Assembly: GCA_934436245.1 (NCBI GenBank)
Contig: CAKSAM010000001.1
Location: forward strand, 1 to 64,000
Origin: an uncultured Acetatifactor sp.
Lineage (GTDB): Bacteria > Bacillota > Clostridia > Lachnospirales > Lachnospiraceae
Direction of reading: 5' to 3'
DNA: 64,000 nucleotides
Shown here: piece by piece, positions 27,430-36,349 of the stretch
Position numbering within the stretch: position 1 is the stretch's first letter
Layout of the letters: every line of letters starts with the position of its first letter
Translations under genes and position numbers: made by a program
Notes under the pieces: generated by a model
The model's database searches: none
Told to the model about the DNA's origin: nothing
Seen by the model: only the letters and a program-made list of their open reading frames with translations

Positions 27430-27760
27430 TACACGAGTCTACACAATTACTCTGTCTTAATTCATTGATGCTGAAAGCTTCTGTAATACGCTTTAATCCA
27501 GTTCCAAAGCTCTCGATATCCTTCGAATAATAAAGCATTCGTGCAATCTTAGGATTTCTGCGAATCGGTCTTTCAGCCTTATCAATAAAGTCTTGCGGCT
27601 CATATCCTTCCGGAAAAGCTCCGGGATTATAAATTTCAACCCTATCCTTATAAATTGCAACTTCATTACTCTGACCAGATGCATAATCCTTATGGCAAAA
27701 CGAATTTAATAATGCCTCACGAACCTGGCGTTGTGGTTGATGATAGAGATTGGCACTGCT
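27430..27760 (-). pseudogene. Remnant of an ATP-binding (AlbA/RecG-like) regulator
   Basis: The leftward strand reads VREALLNSFCHKDYASGQSN, then VEIYNPGAFPEGYEP and DIESFGTGLKRI. This is the C-terminal histidine-kinase-like ATP-binding part of DNA-binding AlbA_2 (schlafen-like) regulators. The front half is missing and the end runs into unrelated sequence, so this is a gene fragment. Further left-reading scraps at 27770-27850 (IIDAMIKRLYELEHTQSKKG then stop) may be the tail of the same or another lost gene. This accounts for the long gap 27391-27969. Confidence 0.6.
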
Positions 27761-27969
27761 TCAGAATTTTGCGTTTTTATCAGCCTTTTTTGCTTTGCGT
27801 ATGTTCCAATTCATATAGCCGTTTAATCATTGCATCTATGATGCAACCTTTATAACATTCACTATTTTTGCATCCCAATATCCTCTATCCACAAATATTT
27901 TTTCATAGTTCTTGACAACGAAACTGCTTCTTGCTACTATCTTAAGTAAGAAATGGGTTTTCACCACAC

Positions 27970-28494
27970 TTATTGTTGTGGCTTGCTCGTTTCTTTTTTT
28001 ATTGCCAAAATATCATACAAATATTTCTTCCCATTTTGAGCATAATTAATAAGTAATCTTGCTCCAAAAACATTATATCTGATCAACACATCATTCTCAT
28101 AAACAGGAATCGCAAATCGCACATCATATCTATACCATCCATGTTTAGCATCTTTATCATGTTTTTCTTTTTTGTTTTCCTGATAGGATGGATTCTTTGC
28201 AATCTGAATTAGCTCCGGGATAGCTGTTGCAGCATTTGCTTTCGCTTTTGCATTAGCTCCCAGTAATAACTTTTTACTCTCTGAACCTGTATATTCGTCC
28301 GGAAGTTTATTACCAATGTATACTTTTTCCGAGGTTTCTTCTATTTCATAATAGTCACCTACATATTGTTCTAAATAAGTTTTTACTTCATCCCAATTAA
28401 CATTCCTTTTTCCTTTAAATACAATGTCATTAATTAAGACCAATCTATTTCCATCTGCATCCACAATAATATTTATGTTTCTACTTTCAATCAT
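27970..28494 (-). CDS. Toxin-like nuclease domain protein (PBECR3-like)
   Basis: A 174-residue protein with no signal peptide. Core: VYIGNKLPDEYTGS, LGANAKAKANAATAIPELI, KHGWYRYDVRFAIPVYEN and a late YLYDILAIKKETSKP. This pattern fits the phage-Barnase-EndoU-ColicinE5/D-RelE-like nuclease group 3, usually found as the last domain of large phage or conjugative polyvalent proteins. Here it stands alone, so it is either a domesticated effector or the surviving end of a larger mobile-element gene. The family call is from memory of the motif and should be treated as tentative. Confidence 0.5.
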   Translation of the reverse strand: MIESRNINIIVDADGNRLVLINDIVFKGKRNVNWDEVKTYLEQYVGDYYEIEETSEKVYIGNKLPDEYTGSESKKLLLGANAKAKANAATAIPELIQIAKNPSYQENKKEKHDKDAKHGWYRYDVRFAIPVYENDVLIRYNVFGARLLINYAQNGKKYLYDILAIKKETSKPQQ

Positions 28495-28573
28495 AAGTAC
28501 GTCCCTTGTCTACTTCAGAGGTATCATATCTACCCGAGAGTGCCCTTGTTTCAGTTCTATTCAATTCTCCATA

Positions 28574-28726
28574 CTATTTTTTCTTTGCATCGTTCCATTT
28601 TGTTGCCACCACATGTACCATGCTTTCGCTGATGCCGAAGGCCTTCGCTGTCTGCCGCGCTGTGGCGTTGTGGTTGATGATATAGTTGGCTATCCCTGTA
28701 GCTCGTTCTTCAATATAGTCTTTCAA
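28574..28726 (-). pseudogene. Truncated SpoIIID-like copy
   Basis: A 50-codon frame beginning with TTG that reproduces the first 37 or so residues of SpoIIID (KDYIEERATGIANYIINHNATARQTAKAFGIS), then diverges and stops (VATKWNDAKKK). DNA similarity to the intact spoIIID is about 90% over roughly 100 bp and includes the bases just before the start. The basic C-terminal DNA-contact region is lost. No sigma-E promoter lies upstream. It is in direct orientation with spoIIID and marks the far end of the 24.1-28.7 kb island. Confidence 0.7.
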
Positions 28727-28845
28727 AGAAAAACCACTCCATCAAAAAATAACATTGCATTCTATTTCCAAAATTAGTAAAATAGGACTTAGGAAAATGT
28801 AGTTATCATGGTTTTCATATACTATTCGAAAAGGAGGAGCATTCC

Positions 28846-29085
28846 ATGAAATTAACAAAAATTGAACAGGTAAATGAATTTCTCTCTATTGTCGACAGTT
28901 GTAAGGGCGAGGTCACTTTAAGATCTTTAGATGGTGACATTTTTAACTTAAAAAGTAAGCTTTCTCAATATATCGCTATTGCCGCTTTGCTTGGTGAGCA
29001 TGGTGATGAGCTTGAGCTGTTCTGTTCCGACAATGCCGATGAAAGCAAATTTATGGAATTTTTAATCGAAAATCCTACCGTATAA
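28846..29085 (+). CDS. HPr-like protein lacking the phospho-histidine
   Basis: A 79-residue protein. The stretch CKGEVTLRSLDGDIFNLKSKLSQYIAIAAL aligns in order with the second strand, NLKS loop and helix of PTS phosphocarrier HPr. The active-site region (GIHARPA with His15) is absent. It would therefore not carry phosphate in the sugar phosphotransferase chain; HPr-like proteins with this loss are common in clostridia and unstudied. AAGGAGG lies about 9 nt before the ATG. It is monocistronic. Confidence 0.6.
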   Translation: MKLTKIEQVNEFLSIVDSCKGEVTLRSLDGDIFNLKSKLSQYIAIAALLGEHGDELELFCSDNADESKFMEFLIENPTV

Positions 29086-29100
29086 ATATCGGGATAAGAC

Positions 29101-29141
29101 AGCACCCCGGATTACTTGATGACACCAACAGCCGGGGTGTT
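29101..29141. terminator. GC-rich hairpin between convergent genes
   Basis: AGCACCCCGG and CCGGGGTGTT form a stem between the HPr-like gene and the leftward DUF5688 gene. No long T-run follows. Confidence 0.45.
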
Positions 29142-29142
29142 G

Positions 29143-30141
29143 TCACAACAACTGTAATAGTCTCCGGTTCTTATGGTAACAAAACACCTTGTCCGACAGC
29201 ATTCCTCTTTCCCCGTACACAGCATTGATATGCTGTATGGACGCCCTGACCTCTCCGGCATTGGTGCATGCCACTGGATGTATCATTGCTTCATGCAGGC
29301 TGGGAAATGCCACATAATAATCGCCACCCATCTTTTCCGCCAGAATATCCTTTACTCCGGGATAGAAAAAGGCAATCGCTCCATTTATTCTTTCTGTTGT
29401 AGTCAACAGATACCCTCTTCTCCCCTCTGCAAAATTCCATGATGCGATTCTGGTCGGATGTCCTTTCTCCTCCGGCAAAAGAATTCCGTCGAAATAAGGA
29501 AAAAAGGTCCGCTTGTCATTACCGAGGTATAGTCTGGGCGGCATTTTACGACAGGTATTCATGAAAGCTTCCGTAATCAGCTGCTCTTCCGTCAGTTTCC
29601 ATGGTACTACCATGTCACGGGATAACTGGATCGTCAGGCTTCTTTTTTTCTTCTCACAGATAAGCAGACAAAGCATCAGAGCCATATCACCGATTTTACG
29701 GTAGATGGCACTTCCCAGTTCCTGTCTGTTTCTGTCAAAATTTACCGGTCGCATTATCATACGGCTTCTGCAGGCAGTGTAACTTAAATTCTCCTCTATG
29801 AGGTACACATCTCTTCCCTTCTCCGTTTCCTCAAGTCCTGCTGATATCTCCGGCAGAATGCTCTGCCAGCCTTCCTGCTTGTACCGGTCATATAACGGCC
29901 GTACCAGCCAATGTTGTATCTGTTCTCTTTTCCTGAAAATCCACAGGGCGCACAGCATATCATCCCGGATCAGCATGTTTTCTCTTCCATACATACAGCG
30001 GTTCATCACGTTCATAATATGTACCGTTATTGGATCCACGCAGACCATCTGTTGCTCCAGCAGGCGTATTGTTTTATTCTGCGCCGTTTCCATATTCTGT
30101 ACATTTCGGCACAGTTCTTTTTTAAATTCCTCGTATGTCAT
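29143..30141 (-). CDS. DUF5688 family protein
   Basis: A 332-residue soluble protein of the DUF5688 type, characteristic of Lachnospiraceae. The N-terminus MTYEEFKKELCRNV, the central FDRNRQELGSAIYRKIGDMALMLCLLI segment and the late FPSLHEAMIHPV block match the family pattern I know. Biochemical function is unknown. GGGGG lies 4 nt before the ATG. The 305-bp gap upstream (30142-30446) holds its promoter region, a CTGAACAGTTAC motif and the terminator of the next gene. Confidence 0.65.
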   Translation of the reverse strand: MTYEEFKKELCRNVQNMETAQNKTIRLLEQQMVCVDPITVHIMNVMNRCMYGRENMLIRDDMLCALWIFRKREQIQHWLVRPLYDRYKQEGWQSILPEISAGLEETEKGRDVYLIEENLSYTACRSRMIMRPVNFDRNRQELGSAIYRKIGDMALMLCLLICEKKKRSLTIQLSRDMVVPWKLTEEQLITEAFMNTCRKMPPRLYLGNDKRTFFPYFDGILLPEEKGHPTRIASWNFAEGRRGYLLTTTERINGAIAFFYPGVKDILAEKMGGDYYVAFPSLHEAMIHPVACTNAGEVRASIQHINAVYGERGMLSDKVFCYHKNRRLLQLL

Positions 30142-30390
30142 TGATCCCCCATTCTTCCAAATCTGTGTTTTACAAATTTTCCCGAATTTGCGTACAAAAA
30201 TAAAAGGTATTGTTCAAATAATTGGGAATTTTGACCGATTGGTCTGTTAAGAATGCTTATTTTCCAGAAGTAAAAGCAATACAACTCTGAACAGTTACAG
30301 GCTATCACAGTGCTGCTGCCTTGTCTATATGCGTTTTTACCAATGATTTATTTTGTCTATTTTTACCAACAGGTAATAATTCTAGATAAA

Positions 30391-30420
30391 AAAATCCCTG
30401 TTTTACCATGAAAACAGGGG
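30391..30420 (-). terminator. Terminator of the NlpC/P60 gene
   Basis: CCCTGTTTT and AAAACAGGG form a 9-bp stem followed on the leftward strand by a run of seven T. Confidence 0.8.
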
Positions 30421-30446
30421 CTTTTATGATGTCAAATATTAAAATC

Positions 30447-31700
30447 TCACACTACTCGTCTCACAGCAAGAATAGGACGATAATTTGCATTGCTGATCTT
30501 GATGCCGGTACGCTGGGTACTGGCATGTACGATCAATCCTCCACCGATGTACATGGCCACATGACCGTCATAGCAGATCAGGTCTCCCGGTTGTGCACTG
30601 CTGTAGTCCACCCCGGTACCACAGCTTCTCTGCTCGTAGGAGGTACGGGGAATGCTGTAGCCAAAATCACTGTAGATACGGAAAGTAAAGCCGGAACAGT
30701 CTGCACCATTTGTCAGGCTGGTGCCTCCTGCCACATAAGGGTTACCTATGTACTGACAGGCATACTTTGCCAGGCGTTTTCCCATGTCACTGCCGGATGC
30801 CCCTTCAATCACTGAGGTATAATTGGTGGTGGTATACGTACCGGTGGCCGCCGCTGTATTTCCCCTCTGTGCCTGTGCCTGCAGCTGTTTTAACTGTTTC
30901 TGTTCCTGCTGCAGCAGTGCCTTGGCCACGGAAGCCTCCTGCTTTGCCTTTTTGATCTCCGCATCGTAGTTGGCAGATTCCTGTTTCTTCTTCGCCAGCA
31001 TCACATCCAGTTCACCTTTCTGGTTTTCCAGATCTGCCTTATCTGCTTCCAGTTGATCTTTATCTGCCTGCAGTTGTGTCTTCTCTTCTTCCAGCTGGTT
31101 CCACAATGCCAGAACCTGTTCCTTGGTCTCTTCATACTCCTGCAGCTTCTGCCGGTCATACTCGTAAACGCTTTCCACAAAGTCCATACGGTTCAGCATA
31201 CCGCTCAATCCGCCGCCCTGCAGCAGAAGGTTTACATAATTCTCCGAAGAATCGTTTTCATACATCATCCGCATCCGGGTAATCATATCATTGTGCTGCT
31301 TTTCTTCCTTTGCTTTGGCAATATTGTATTCTTCCTGCGTCTGGTCGATCTGCACCTGCTTATCTGCGAGTTCTGTTTCTTTTGCGGCAATTTCATCCTC
31401 TTTCATGCCGATACTGGTCATGGTGTTGATGATCTCCGCATTCAGGTCATCGATCTTCTCCTGCACCAGGTCCTGCTCATCCTGTAAGGAATTGATCTGG
31501 CTGTTGATGTTATTCAACTGGTTCTGATGATTGTTGATGCTGTTCTGCAGTTCACTCATGGAAGGTGCCGCCTGCACCGTCTCCGCAGGAGATTCCCAGA
31601 CGGAGCCGGTGGCAGTCAGCGTTACCGCTGCCAGAAGAAGAGCGCTCACAAGTCTTCTCTTCACGTTATTCACTTTTCTGCCAGCGGTTGTTTTTTTCAT
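30447..31700 (-). CDS. Secreted NlpC/P60 peptidoglycan hydrolase with coiled coil
   Basis: A 417-residue exported protein. A signal peptide spans residues 1-45 (basic start, hydrophobic core, AxA-type cleavage near VQAA). A long coiled coil follows to about residue 265, as in CwlO/PcsB proteins. The C-terminal NlpC/P60 domain has the catalytic Cys in GADCSGF (about 334) and His in GHVAMYI (about 379), with a second polar residue in VHAS. It likely cuts D-gamma-glutamyl-diaminopimelate bonds during growth or division. Its upstream region is mostly a MITE-related repeat, and GGAG lies 11 nt before the ATG. Confidence 0.9.
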   Translation of the reverse strand: MKKTTAGRKVNNVKRRLVSALLLAAVTLTATGSVWESPAETVQAAPSMSELQNSINNHQNQLNNINSQINSLQDEQDLVQEKIDDLNAEIINTMTSIGMKEDEIAAKETELADKQVQIDQTQEEYNIAKAKEEKQHNDMITRMRMMYENDSSENYVNLLLQGGGLSGMLNRMDFVESVYEYDRQKLQEYEETKEQVLALWNQLEEEKTQLQADKDQLEADKADLENQKGELDVMLAKKKQESANYDAEIKKAKQEASVAKALLQQEQKQLKQLQAQAQRGNTAAATGTYTTTNYTSVIEGASGSDMGKRLAKYACQYIGNPYVAGGTSLTNGADCSGFTFRIYSDFGYSIPRTSYEQRSCGTGVDYSSAQPGDLICYDGHVAMYIGGGLIVHASTQRTGIKISNANYRPILAVRRVV

Positions 31701-31722
31701 AGGTAAAATTACTCCATTTATT

Positions 31723-31837
31723 GATGCCTACGGATTGTTCCGTGCTACGCACTCTCACTTCTCCGCTCCGCTTCGGTCCGTGCTAAACATGTGCCACTGG
31801 CACATAGCACCCTACCCAATATTCGCATATCGTGGGA
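31723..31837. repeat. Reverse-oriented partial copy of the 4.8 kb MITE
   Basis: About 115 bp nearly identical to the reverse complement of part of the element at 4756-4998, including the GTGCCACTGGCAC palindrome; the few differences lie near CCTACCCAAT. The terminal GGGGTCAAAAG repeat is missing. It fills almost the whole gap between asnS and the NlpC/P60 gene. Confidence 0.75.
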
Positions 31838-31850
31838 TTGCCATCATATA

Positions 31851-33242
31851 TTACAGGTCGCAGTTATTTACAGTACGAGGGAAGGGAATAACATCTCTGA
31901 TATTGCCCATTCCGGTGATATACATTACGCAACGCTCGAAGCCCAGTCCAAAGCCTGCATGGCGTGCAGAGCCATAACGGCGCAGATCCAGATAGAACTG
32001 ATAATCTTCCTTGTTCAGTCCCAGCTCTTCCATACGCTTCTCCAGGATCTCCAGGTTGTCCTCACGCTGGCTGCCGCCGATGATCTCGCCGATACCGGGT
32101 ACAAGACAGTCCATAGCGGCTACGGTCTTGCCGTCTTCGTTCAGCTTCATGTAGAACGCCTTGATCTCCTTCGGATAATCGGTTACGAATACCGGTCTCT
32201 TGAATTCTTTCTCCGTCAGGTATCTCTCATGCTCAGTCTGCAGATCGCATCCCCAGAATACCTTGTAATCGAATTCGTCGTTGTGCTTCTCCAGGATCTT
32301 GATTGCCTCGGTATAAGTCACATGACCGAAATCGGAGTTTACCACATGCTGTAATCTCTCGATCAGCCCCTTATCCACGAACTGGTTAAAGAAAGCCATC
32401 TCTTCGGGAGCATTCTCCAGTACATAGCGGATCACATATTTTAACATGCTCTCTGCCAGGATCATATCATCCTTCAGGTCTGCAAAACAGATCTCCGGCT
32501 CGATCATCCAGAACTCAGCGGCATGACGGGTGGTGTTGGAATTCTCCGCACGGAAGGTCGGTCCAAAGGTATATACGTTTTTAAATGCAAAAGCATAAGT
32601 CTCTACATCCAGCTGTCCGCTTACGGTCAGGTTTACAGGCTTGCCGAAGAAGTCCTGGGTATAATCCACTTTGCCGTCTTCGGTCTTCGGTACATTATTC
32701 ATATCCAGTGTGGTCACCTGGAACATTTCACCGGCGCCTTCACAGTCGCTACTGGTGATCAGAGGGGTGTGCACATAGACAAATCCTCTCTCCATGAAGA
32801 AAGTGTGGATTGCATATGCGATCAGGGATCTGACACGGAACACTGCCTGGAAAGTATTGGTACGTGCTCTCAGATGAGAAATGGTACGCAGATACTCGAA
32901 GGAGTGACGCTTTTTCTGTAAGGGATAATCTGCAGTAGAAGGTCCTTCCACAATCACTTCCGCTGCCTGCATCTCAAATGCCTGCTTTGCCTCGGGGGTA
33001 GCCACGATGGTACCGCGGATCACAACTGCTGCACCTACATTGATCTTGCAGATCTCCTGGAAGTTTGCAAGCCCGTCGCCGTATACTACCTGTAACGGCT
33101 CAAAAAAAGTTCCGTCGTTGATCACCAGGAAACCGAAGTTCTTGGAGTCACGATTGTTCCTTACCCAGCCGCCTACGGTGATCTCCTTGCCGATATAGGC
33201 GTCCTTTTCCCGATGAAGTTCTCTGATGTCTGTTAATTCCAT
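31851..33242 (-). CDS. asnS: Asparaginyl-tRNA synthetase
   Basis: About 463 residues, the usual length. It is a class IIb aminoacyl-tRNA synthetase that charges tRNA-Asn. The N-terminal OB-fold ([21 protein letters not shown]) binds the anticodon. Class II motif 2 is [21 protein letters not shown], and motif 3 is [16 protein letters not shown]...IPFPRT. The start at 33242 has AGGAAAG upstream; the longer frame to 33293 adds an unsupported tail. Asn versus Asp specificity follows from the GGSQRE and overall AsnS pattern. It lies upstream of the NlpC/P60 gene on the same strand. Confidence 0.95.
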   Translation of the reverse strand: MELTDIRELHREKDAYIGKEITVGGWVRNNRDSKNFGFLVINDGTFFEPLQVVYGDGLANFQEICKINVGAAVVIRGTIVATPEAKQAFEMQAAEVIVEGPSTADYPLQKKRHSFEYLRTISHLRARTNTFQAVFRVRSLIAYAIHTFFMERGFVYVHTPLITSSDCEGAGEMFQVTTLDMNNVPKTEDGKVDYTQDFFGKPVNLTVSGQLDVETYAFAFKNVYTFGPTFRAENSNTTRHAAEFWMIEPEICFADLKDDMILAESMLKYVIRYVLENAPEEMAFFNQFVDKGLIERLQHVVNSDFGHVTYTEAIKILEKHNDEFDYKVFWGCDLQTEHERYLTEKEFKRPVFVTDYPKEIKAFYMKLNEDGKTVAAMDCLVPGIGEIIGGSQREDNLEILEKRMEELGLNKEDYQFYLDLRRYGSARHAGFGLGFERCVMYITGMGNIRDVIPFPRTVNNCDL

Positions 33243-33331
33243 AATCTTTCCTATCCGCACGCTGCGACGTGCTCTATCTGAACCGGCCCGCATCCTATTC
33301 GCCGGTCACATACTGTTCGTATCAATAAAAA

Positions 33332-34444
33332 TCAGTTATTGGTGATCTTTGCGTTCTCTACCAGATAATCTGTTACCTTCTCATAAAGGAAATACTCTCT
33401 GTAATCTTCCTTGGAAGTCTCACCGATATACTCCTCGATAGTGTCATAACCTGCTGCTGTAGCACGGTCCAGCAGCATCTGATCCAGTTCTTCATCACTG
33501 ATGTTCAGGTTCTCTCTGTTGGCCACTGCCTGCAGTGCGATGTCCTGCTTGGCTGCCTCTTCGGAGTAGGAAGCCAGGAACGTTGCCAGATCCTGTCCGT
33601 AATAATACTGGGTAAAGGTATCTCCGTCCACACCATAAGCAGATGCCATGGAAGTAATGCTGCTCTCCGCTGCATCGGAATACTTCTGTACCAGAGCCTC
33701 CGGCACGGTAGTAAAGGTATTATTTGCCATAAACGCATCCATAACTGCCTGATCCACATTGCTCTCGTAGTTCTGCTGTGCATTCTCATTCAGATAATCA
33801 TAAGCGTACTGACGGAGTTCTTCCTCGTTCGTCACACCGTCGATACCGAAATTGCTGATGACTTCATCGCTGAATTCCCCATCCTGTGCGGGCTGAATAT
33901 AATTTACCGTCACGGTAAATACCACAGGCTGTCCTGCCAGATCCGGGTTATTCGGATAAGGGTCCGGAAAGCTCAGATCCAGATCCACGGTCTCACCGGG
34001 CATCACACCGATCAGTCCGTCCTCAAAACCAGCGATAAAACTGCCGGATCCGATGGTCAGATCATATCCTTGTGCTGTACCGCCGTCAAACGCAACGCCG
34101 TCTCTTTTACCTTCATAATCAATATTTACGGTATCTCCGGTCTCTACCGCACGATCCATGATTCCGCCGTTCTCCGCAGTAATGCTTCCATAATATACAT
34201 CATTGACCAGAGTATTCCACTCGTCTTCATCTACTTCCACAGTATCTACGGATACTTCCAGCCCCTTGTATTCTCCAAGAGTCACATACTTGTCCACATC
34301 CATATCCTTCAATGCGGTGCTTTCTGTTTCAGTTTTAGTTCCGGTTTTTGTTTCAGATCCGCCCGCTGAATTCTCCGCTCCGCAGCCTGCCAGCATACAT
34401 ACACTTAATGCTGCTGCCAAAAGCCCTAATGTCTTTTTCTTCAT
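33332..34444 (-). CDS. Exported trigger-factor-like FKBP peptidyl-prolyl isomerase
   Basis: A lipoprotein of about 370 residues. The signal peptide ends in VCMLAGCG. An acidic, Ser/Thr-rich spacer precedes an FKBP domain (GDTVNIDYEGKRDGVAFDGG, SGSFIAGFEDGLIG). A helical region follows that matches the C-terminal chaperone domain of trigger factor, through to DEELDQML. The ribosome-binding N-terminal domain of trigger factor is replaced by the lipid anchor, so it should fold proteins outside the membrane, much as PrsA does. The start at 34444 has AGGAAG 7 nt upstream. Confidence 0.8.
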   Translation of the reverse strand: MKKKTLGLLAAALSVCMLAGCGAENSAGGSETKTGTKTETESTALKDMDVDKYVTLGEYKGLEVSVDTVEVDEDEWNTLVNDVYYGSITAENGGIMDRAVETGDTVNIDYEGKRDGVAFDGGTAQGYDLTIGSGSFIAGFEDGLIGVMPGETVDLDLSFPDPYPNNPDLAGQPVVFTVTVNYIQPAQDGEFSDEVISNFGIDGVTNEEELRQYAYDYLNENAQQNYESNVDQAVMDAFMANNTFTTVPEALVQKYSDAAESSITSMASAYGVDGDTFTQYYYGQDLATFLASYSEEAAKQDIALQAVANRENLNISDEELDQMLLDRATAAGYDTIEEYIGETSKEDYREYFLYEKVTDYLVENAKITNN

Positions 34445-34616
34445 TTTATTACTTCCTATACCTTTCTTTTCCACATCCTGTGCCCTCAGAAAACTTCTGT
34501 TTATTTCCGGACAGGACTGCTTATGCATCCGCCATTATAACATATTTCTTCCCGTTTTCCTAGCACTTTTCACATACAGTCCGCCGTCTGTATAGGCGTT
34601 TGAAAAAGCATCTCAT

Positions 34617-36089
34617 CTACAATAGCGGTGATAACAATCGGCAGACCTGTTCTTTCACACGAATCTTCAGCTTTCTGCCCGCATAGTAATCACGGGTGAT
34701 CTGCCGACAGACTTTAAGATCCTCCTGAAACAATTCCACCATTTCCCGGGCTTTTTTCTCATCATATACTACAGCGTTTACTTCAAAATTCAGTGCAAAG
34801 CTGCGGATGTCCATGTTCGCAGTTCCGTAACAGAACACTCTGTCATCCACGATCATTCCCTTGCTGTGCAGGAAACCATTGTTATAGGTATAACAGTTGG
34901 CTCCAGCCATGACCATATCTCCGATATAGGAATACGTAGCCCAGTAGACAAACGGGTGATCCGGCATACAGGGAATCATGATATTCACTTCAATCCCTGA
35001 CTTTACAGCAATCATCAATGCATTGAGAATCGCTTCGTCCGGAATAAAATACGGCGTCTGAATATAAATACTTTTTTCCGCCTTATTGATCAGTCGCAGA
35101 TAGTTATCATGAATCTGCTGTGTAGACTTATCCGGTCCGCTGCTGATGATCTGCATATCGCAGAAATCTCTCGTACCGGCTTCAATTCCACGGAACAGTT
35201 CCGGCTGTAAAAACAGATTTTCCCCCGCCGCATAATTCCAGTCCAATACAAAACGTACCTGAAGGCCAAGCACTCCATTGCCGCAAATCCGCAGATGGGT
35301 ATCTCTCCAATGACCGAACCTTTCATCCAGATCAATATATTCTTTGCCTACATTAAATCCTCCCACATAGGCCACCTTATTGTCAATGACCACAATTTTC
35401 CTGTGGTTGCGATAATTAATGCGCAGTTGGAGTCTGCGCAGAATCGCCGGGAAAAATTCCGCGGTCTGCACACCCTTTTCATTTAATTTTTTCCAGAAGC
35501 TGTGCCGCACGGAACGACAGCCCATAGCATCAAACAGCACCCGGACCTCCACACCCTGCGCCGCCTTTTCAATCAGGATATCCTTGATCTGGTGAAACAG
35601 GACATCATTTTTGATAATATAATATTGAATGTGGATGAAGTGCTCTGCATTCCGCAGGTCTTCCATCAATGCATGGAATTTTTCATTTCCGTCAATGAAA
35701 ATCTCCACATCGTTATCCTTCGTCAGCATGGTTTCTCCGGTCTCCAGATTATACATGACCAAATCCTCATAACCCCGGATACTTTCATCCAGCTCCTGGG
35801 CGTCCCTGACTTTCAGCCGGTACTCCTGCTGTCTGATATCCTTGCTGATGTGATCCTCCACCTCTTTGATCCGGAACATTTTCCGCTTATGCATATCCTG
35901 CCCCAGCAACAGATAGAACACGAACCCCAGTACCGGTATAAAATACAGCAAAAGCAGCCATGCCCACACGCTCTTCGGATCCCTTCTCTGGAAAAACACG
36001 ATGGCAATAGCAAACAGCATATTAAAAAATACCAGGTGACCGCAGAAAAAATCTATTCCTGTCTTTATGATTTCAAATACATCATTCAT
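34617..36089 (-). CDS. cls: Cardiolipin synthase
   Basis: About 490 residues. Two N-terminal membrane helices are followed by two phospholipase-D domains. Each has an HKD-type motif: NHRKIVVID (about residue 230) and LHSKGMIVDD (about 406). It joins two phosphatidylglycerol molecules to make cardiolipin. The start at 36089 (MNDVFEIIK) has GAGGG 8 nt upstream and gives the normal family length. The long in-frame extension to 36350 runs through the terminator of the upstream ABC operon and is not believed to be translated. Confidence 0.9.
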   Translation of the reverse strand: MNDVFEIIKTGIDFFCGHLVFFNMLFAIAIVFFQRRDPKSVWAWLLLLYFIPVLGFVFYLLLGQDMHKRKMFRIKEVEDHISKDIRQQEYRLKVRDAQELDESIRGYEDLVMYNLETGETMLTKDNDVEIFIDGNEKFHALMEDLRNAEHFIHIQYYIIKNDVLFHQIKDILIEKAAQGVEVRVLFDAMGCRSVRHSFWKKLNEKGVQTAEFFPAILRRLQLRINYRNHRKIVVIDNKVAYVGGFNVGKEYIDLDERFGHWRDTHLRICGNGVLGLQVRFVLDWNYAAGENLFLQPELFRGIEAGTRDFCDMQIISSGPDKSTQQIHDNYLRLINKAEKSIYIQTPYFIPDEAILNALMIAVKSGIEVNIMIPCMPDHPFVYWATYSYIGDMVMAGANCYTYNNGFLHSKGMIVDDRVFCYGTANMDIRSFALNFEVNAVVYDEKKAREMVELFQEDLKVCRQITRDYYAGRKLKIRVKEQVCRLLSPLL

Positions 36090-36252
36090 AAAATATCCCT
36101 CATATACAACTCCCGTCTGCCCCCAATATATCACAAAATGAGGTCTCTTTCCAGCGAAATCCGTCACTCCCGGTACTTCCGATATCCCGGAATTTTTACC
36201 ATAGTTTCCAGATTCTGCTGTTTTTAAGTCCGGAACCGATCTGCGGTCTTTA

Positions 36253-36283
36253 CAAAAAAAACGCCTGGAATAATTCCAGACGT
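36253..36283 (-). terminator. Terminator of the sugar ABC operon
   Basis: ACGTCTGGAAT and ATTCCAGGCGT form a stem followed on the leftward strand by eight T. A second, larger hairpin (AAAGATACTGCCG with CGGCAGTATCTTT, 36292-36335) lies between it and the permease stop codon. Confidence 0.8.
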
Positions 36284-36349
36284 ATATTTCCAAAGATACT
36301 GCCGCCCCCCAGGCAGGGGAACCGGCAGTATCTTTTTCTGTCATTTTCA

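Noticed and set aside
27770-27850. Separate small gene ending in LEHTQSKKG
   Set aside because: No start codon with a ribosome binding site; treated as part of the gene remnants.
36292-36335. Riboswitch candidate downstream of the permease gene
   Set aside because: A simple long hairpin located after the last gene of the operon fits a transcription end or RNA-stability element better.
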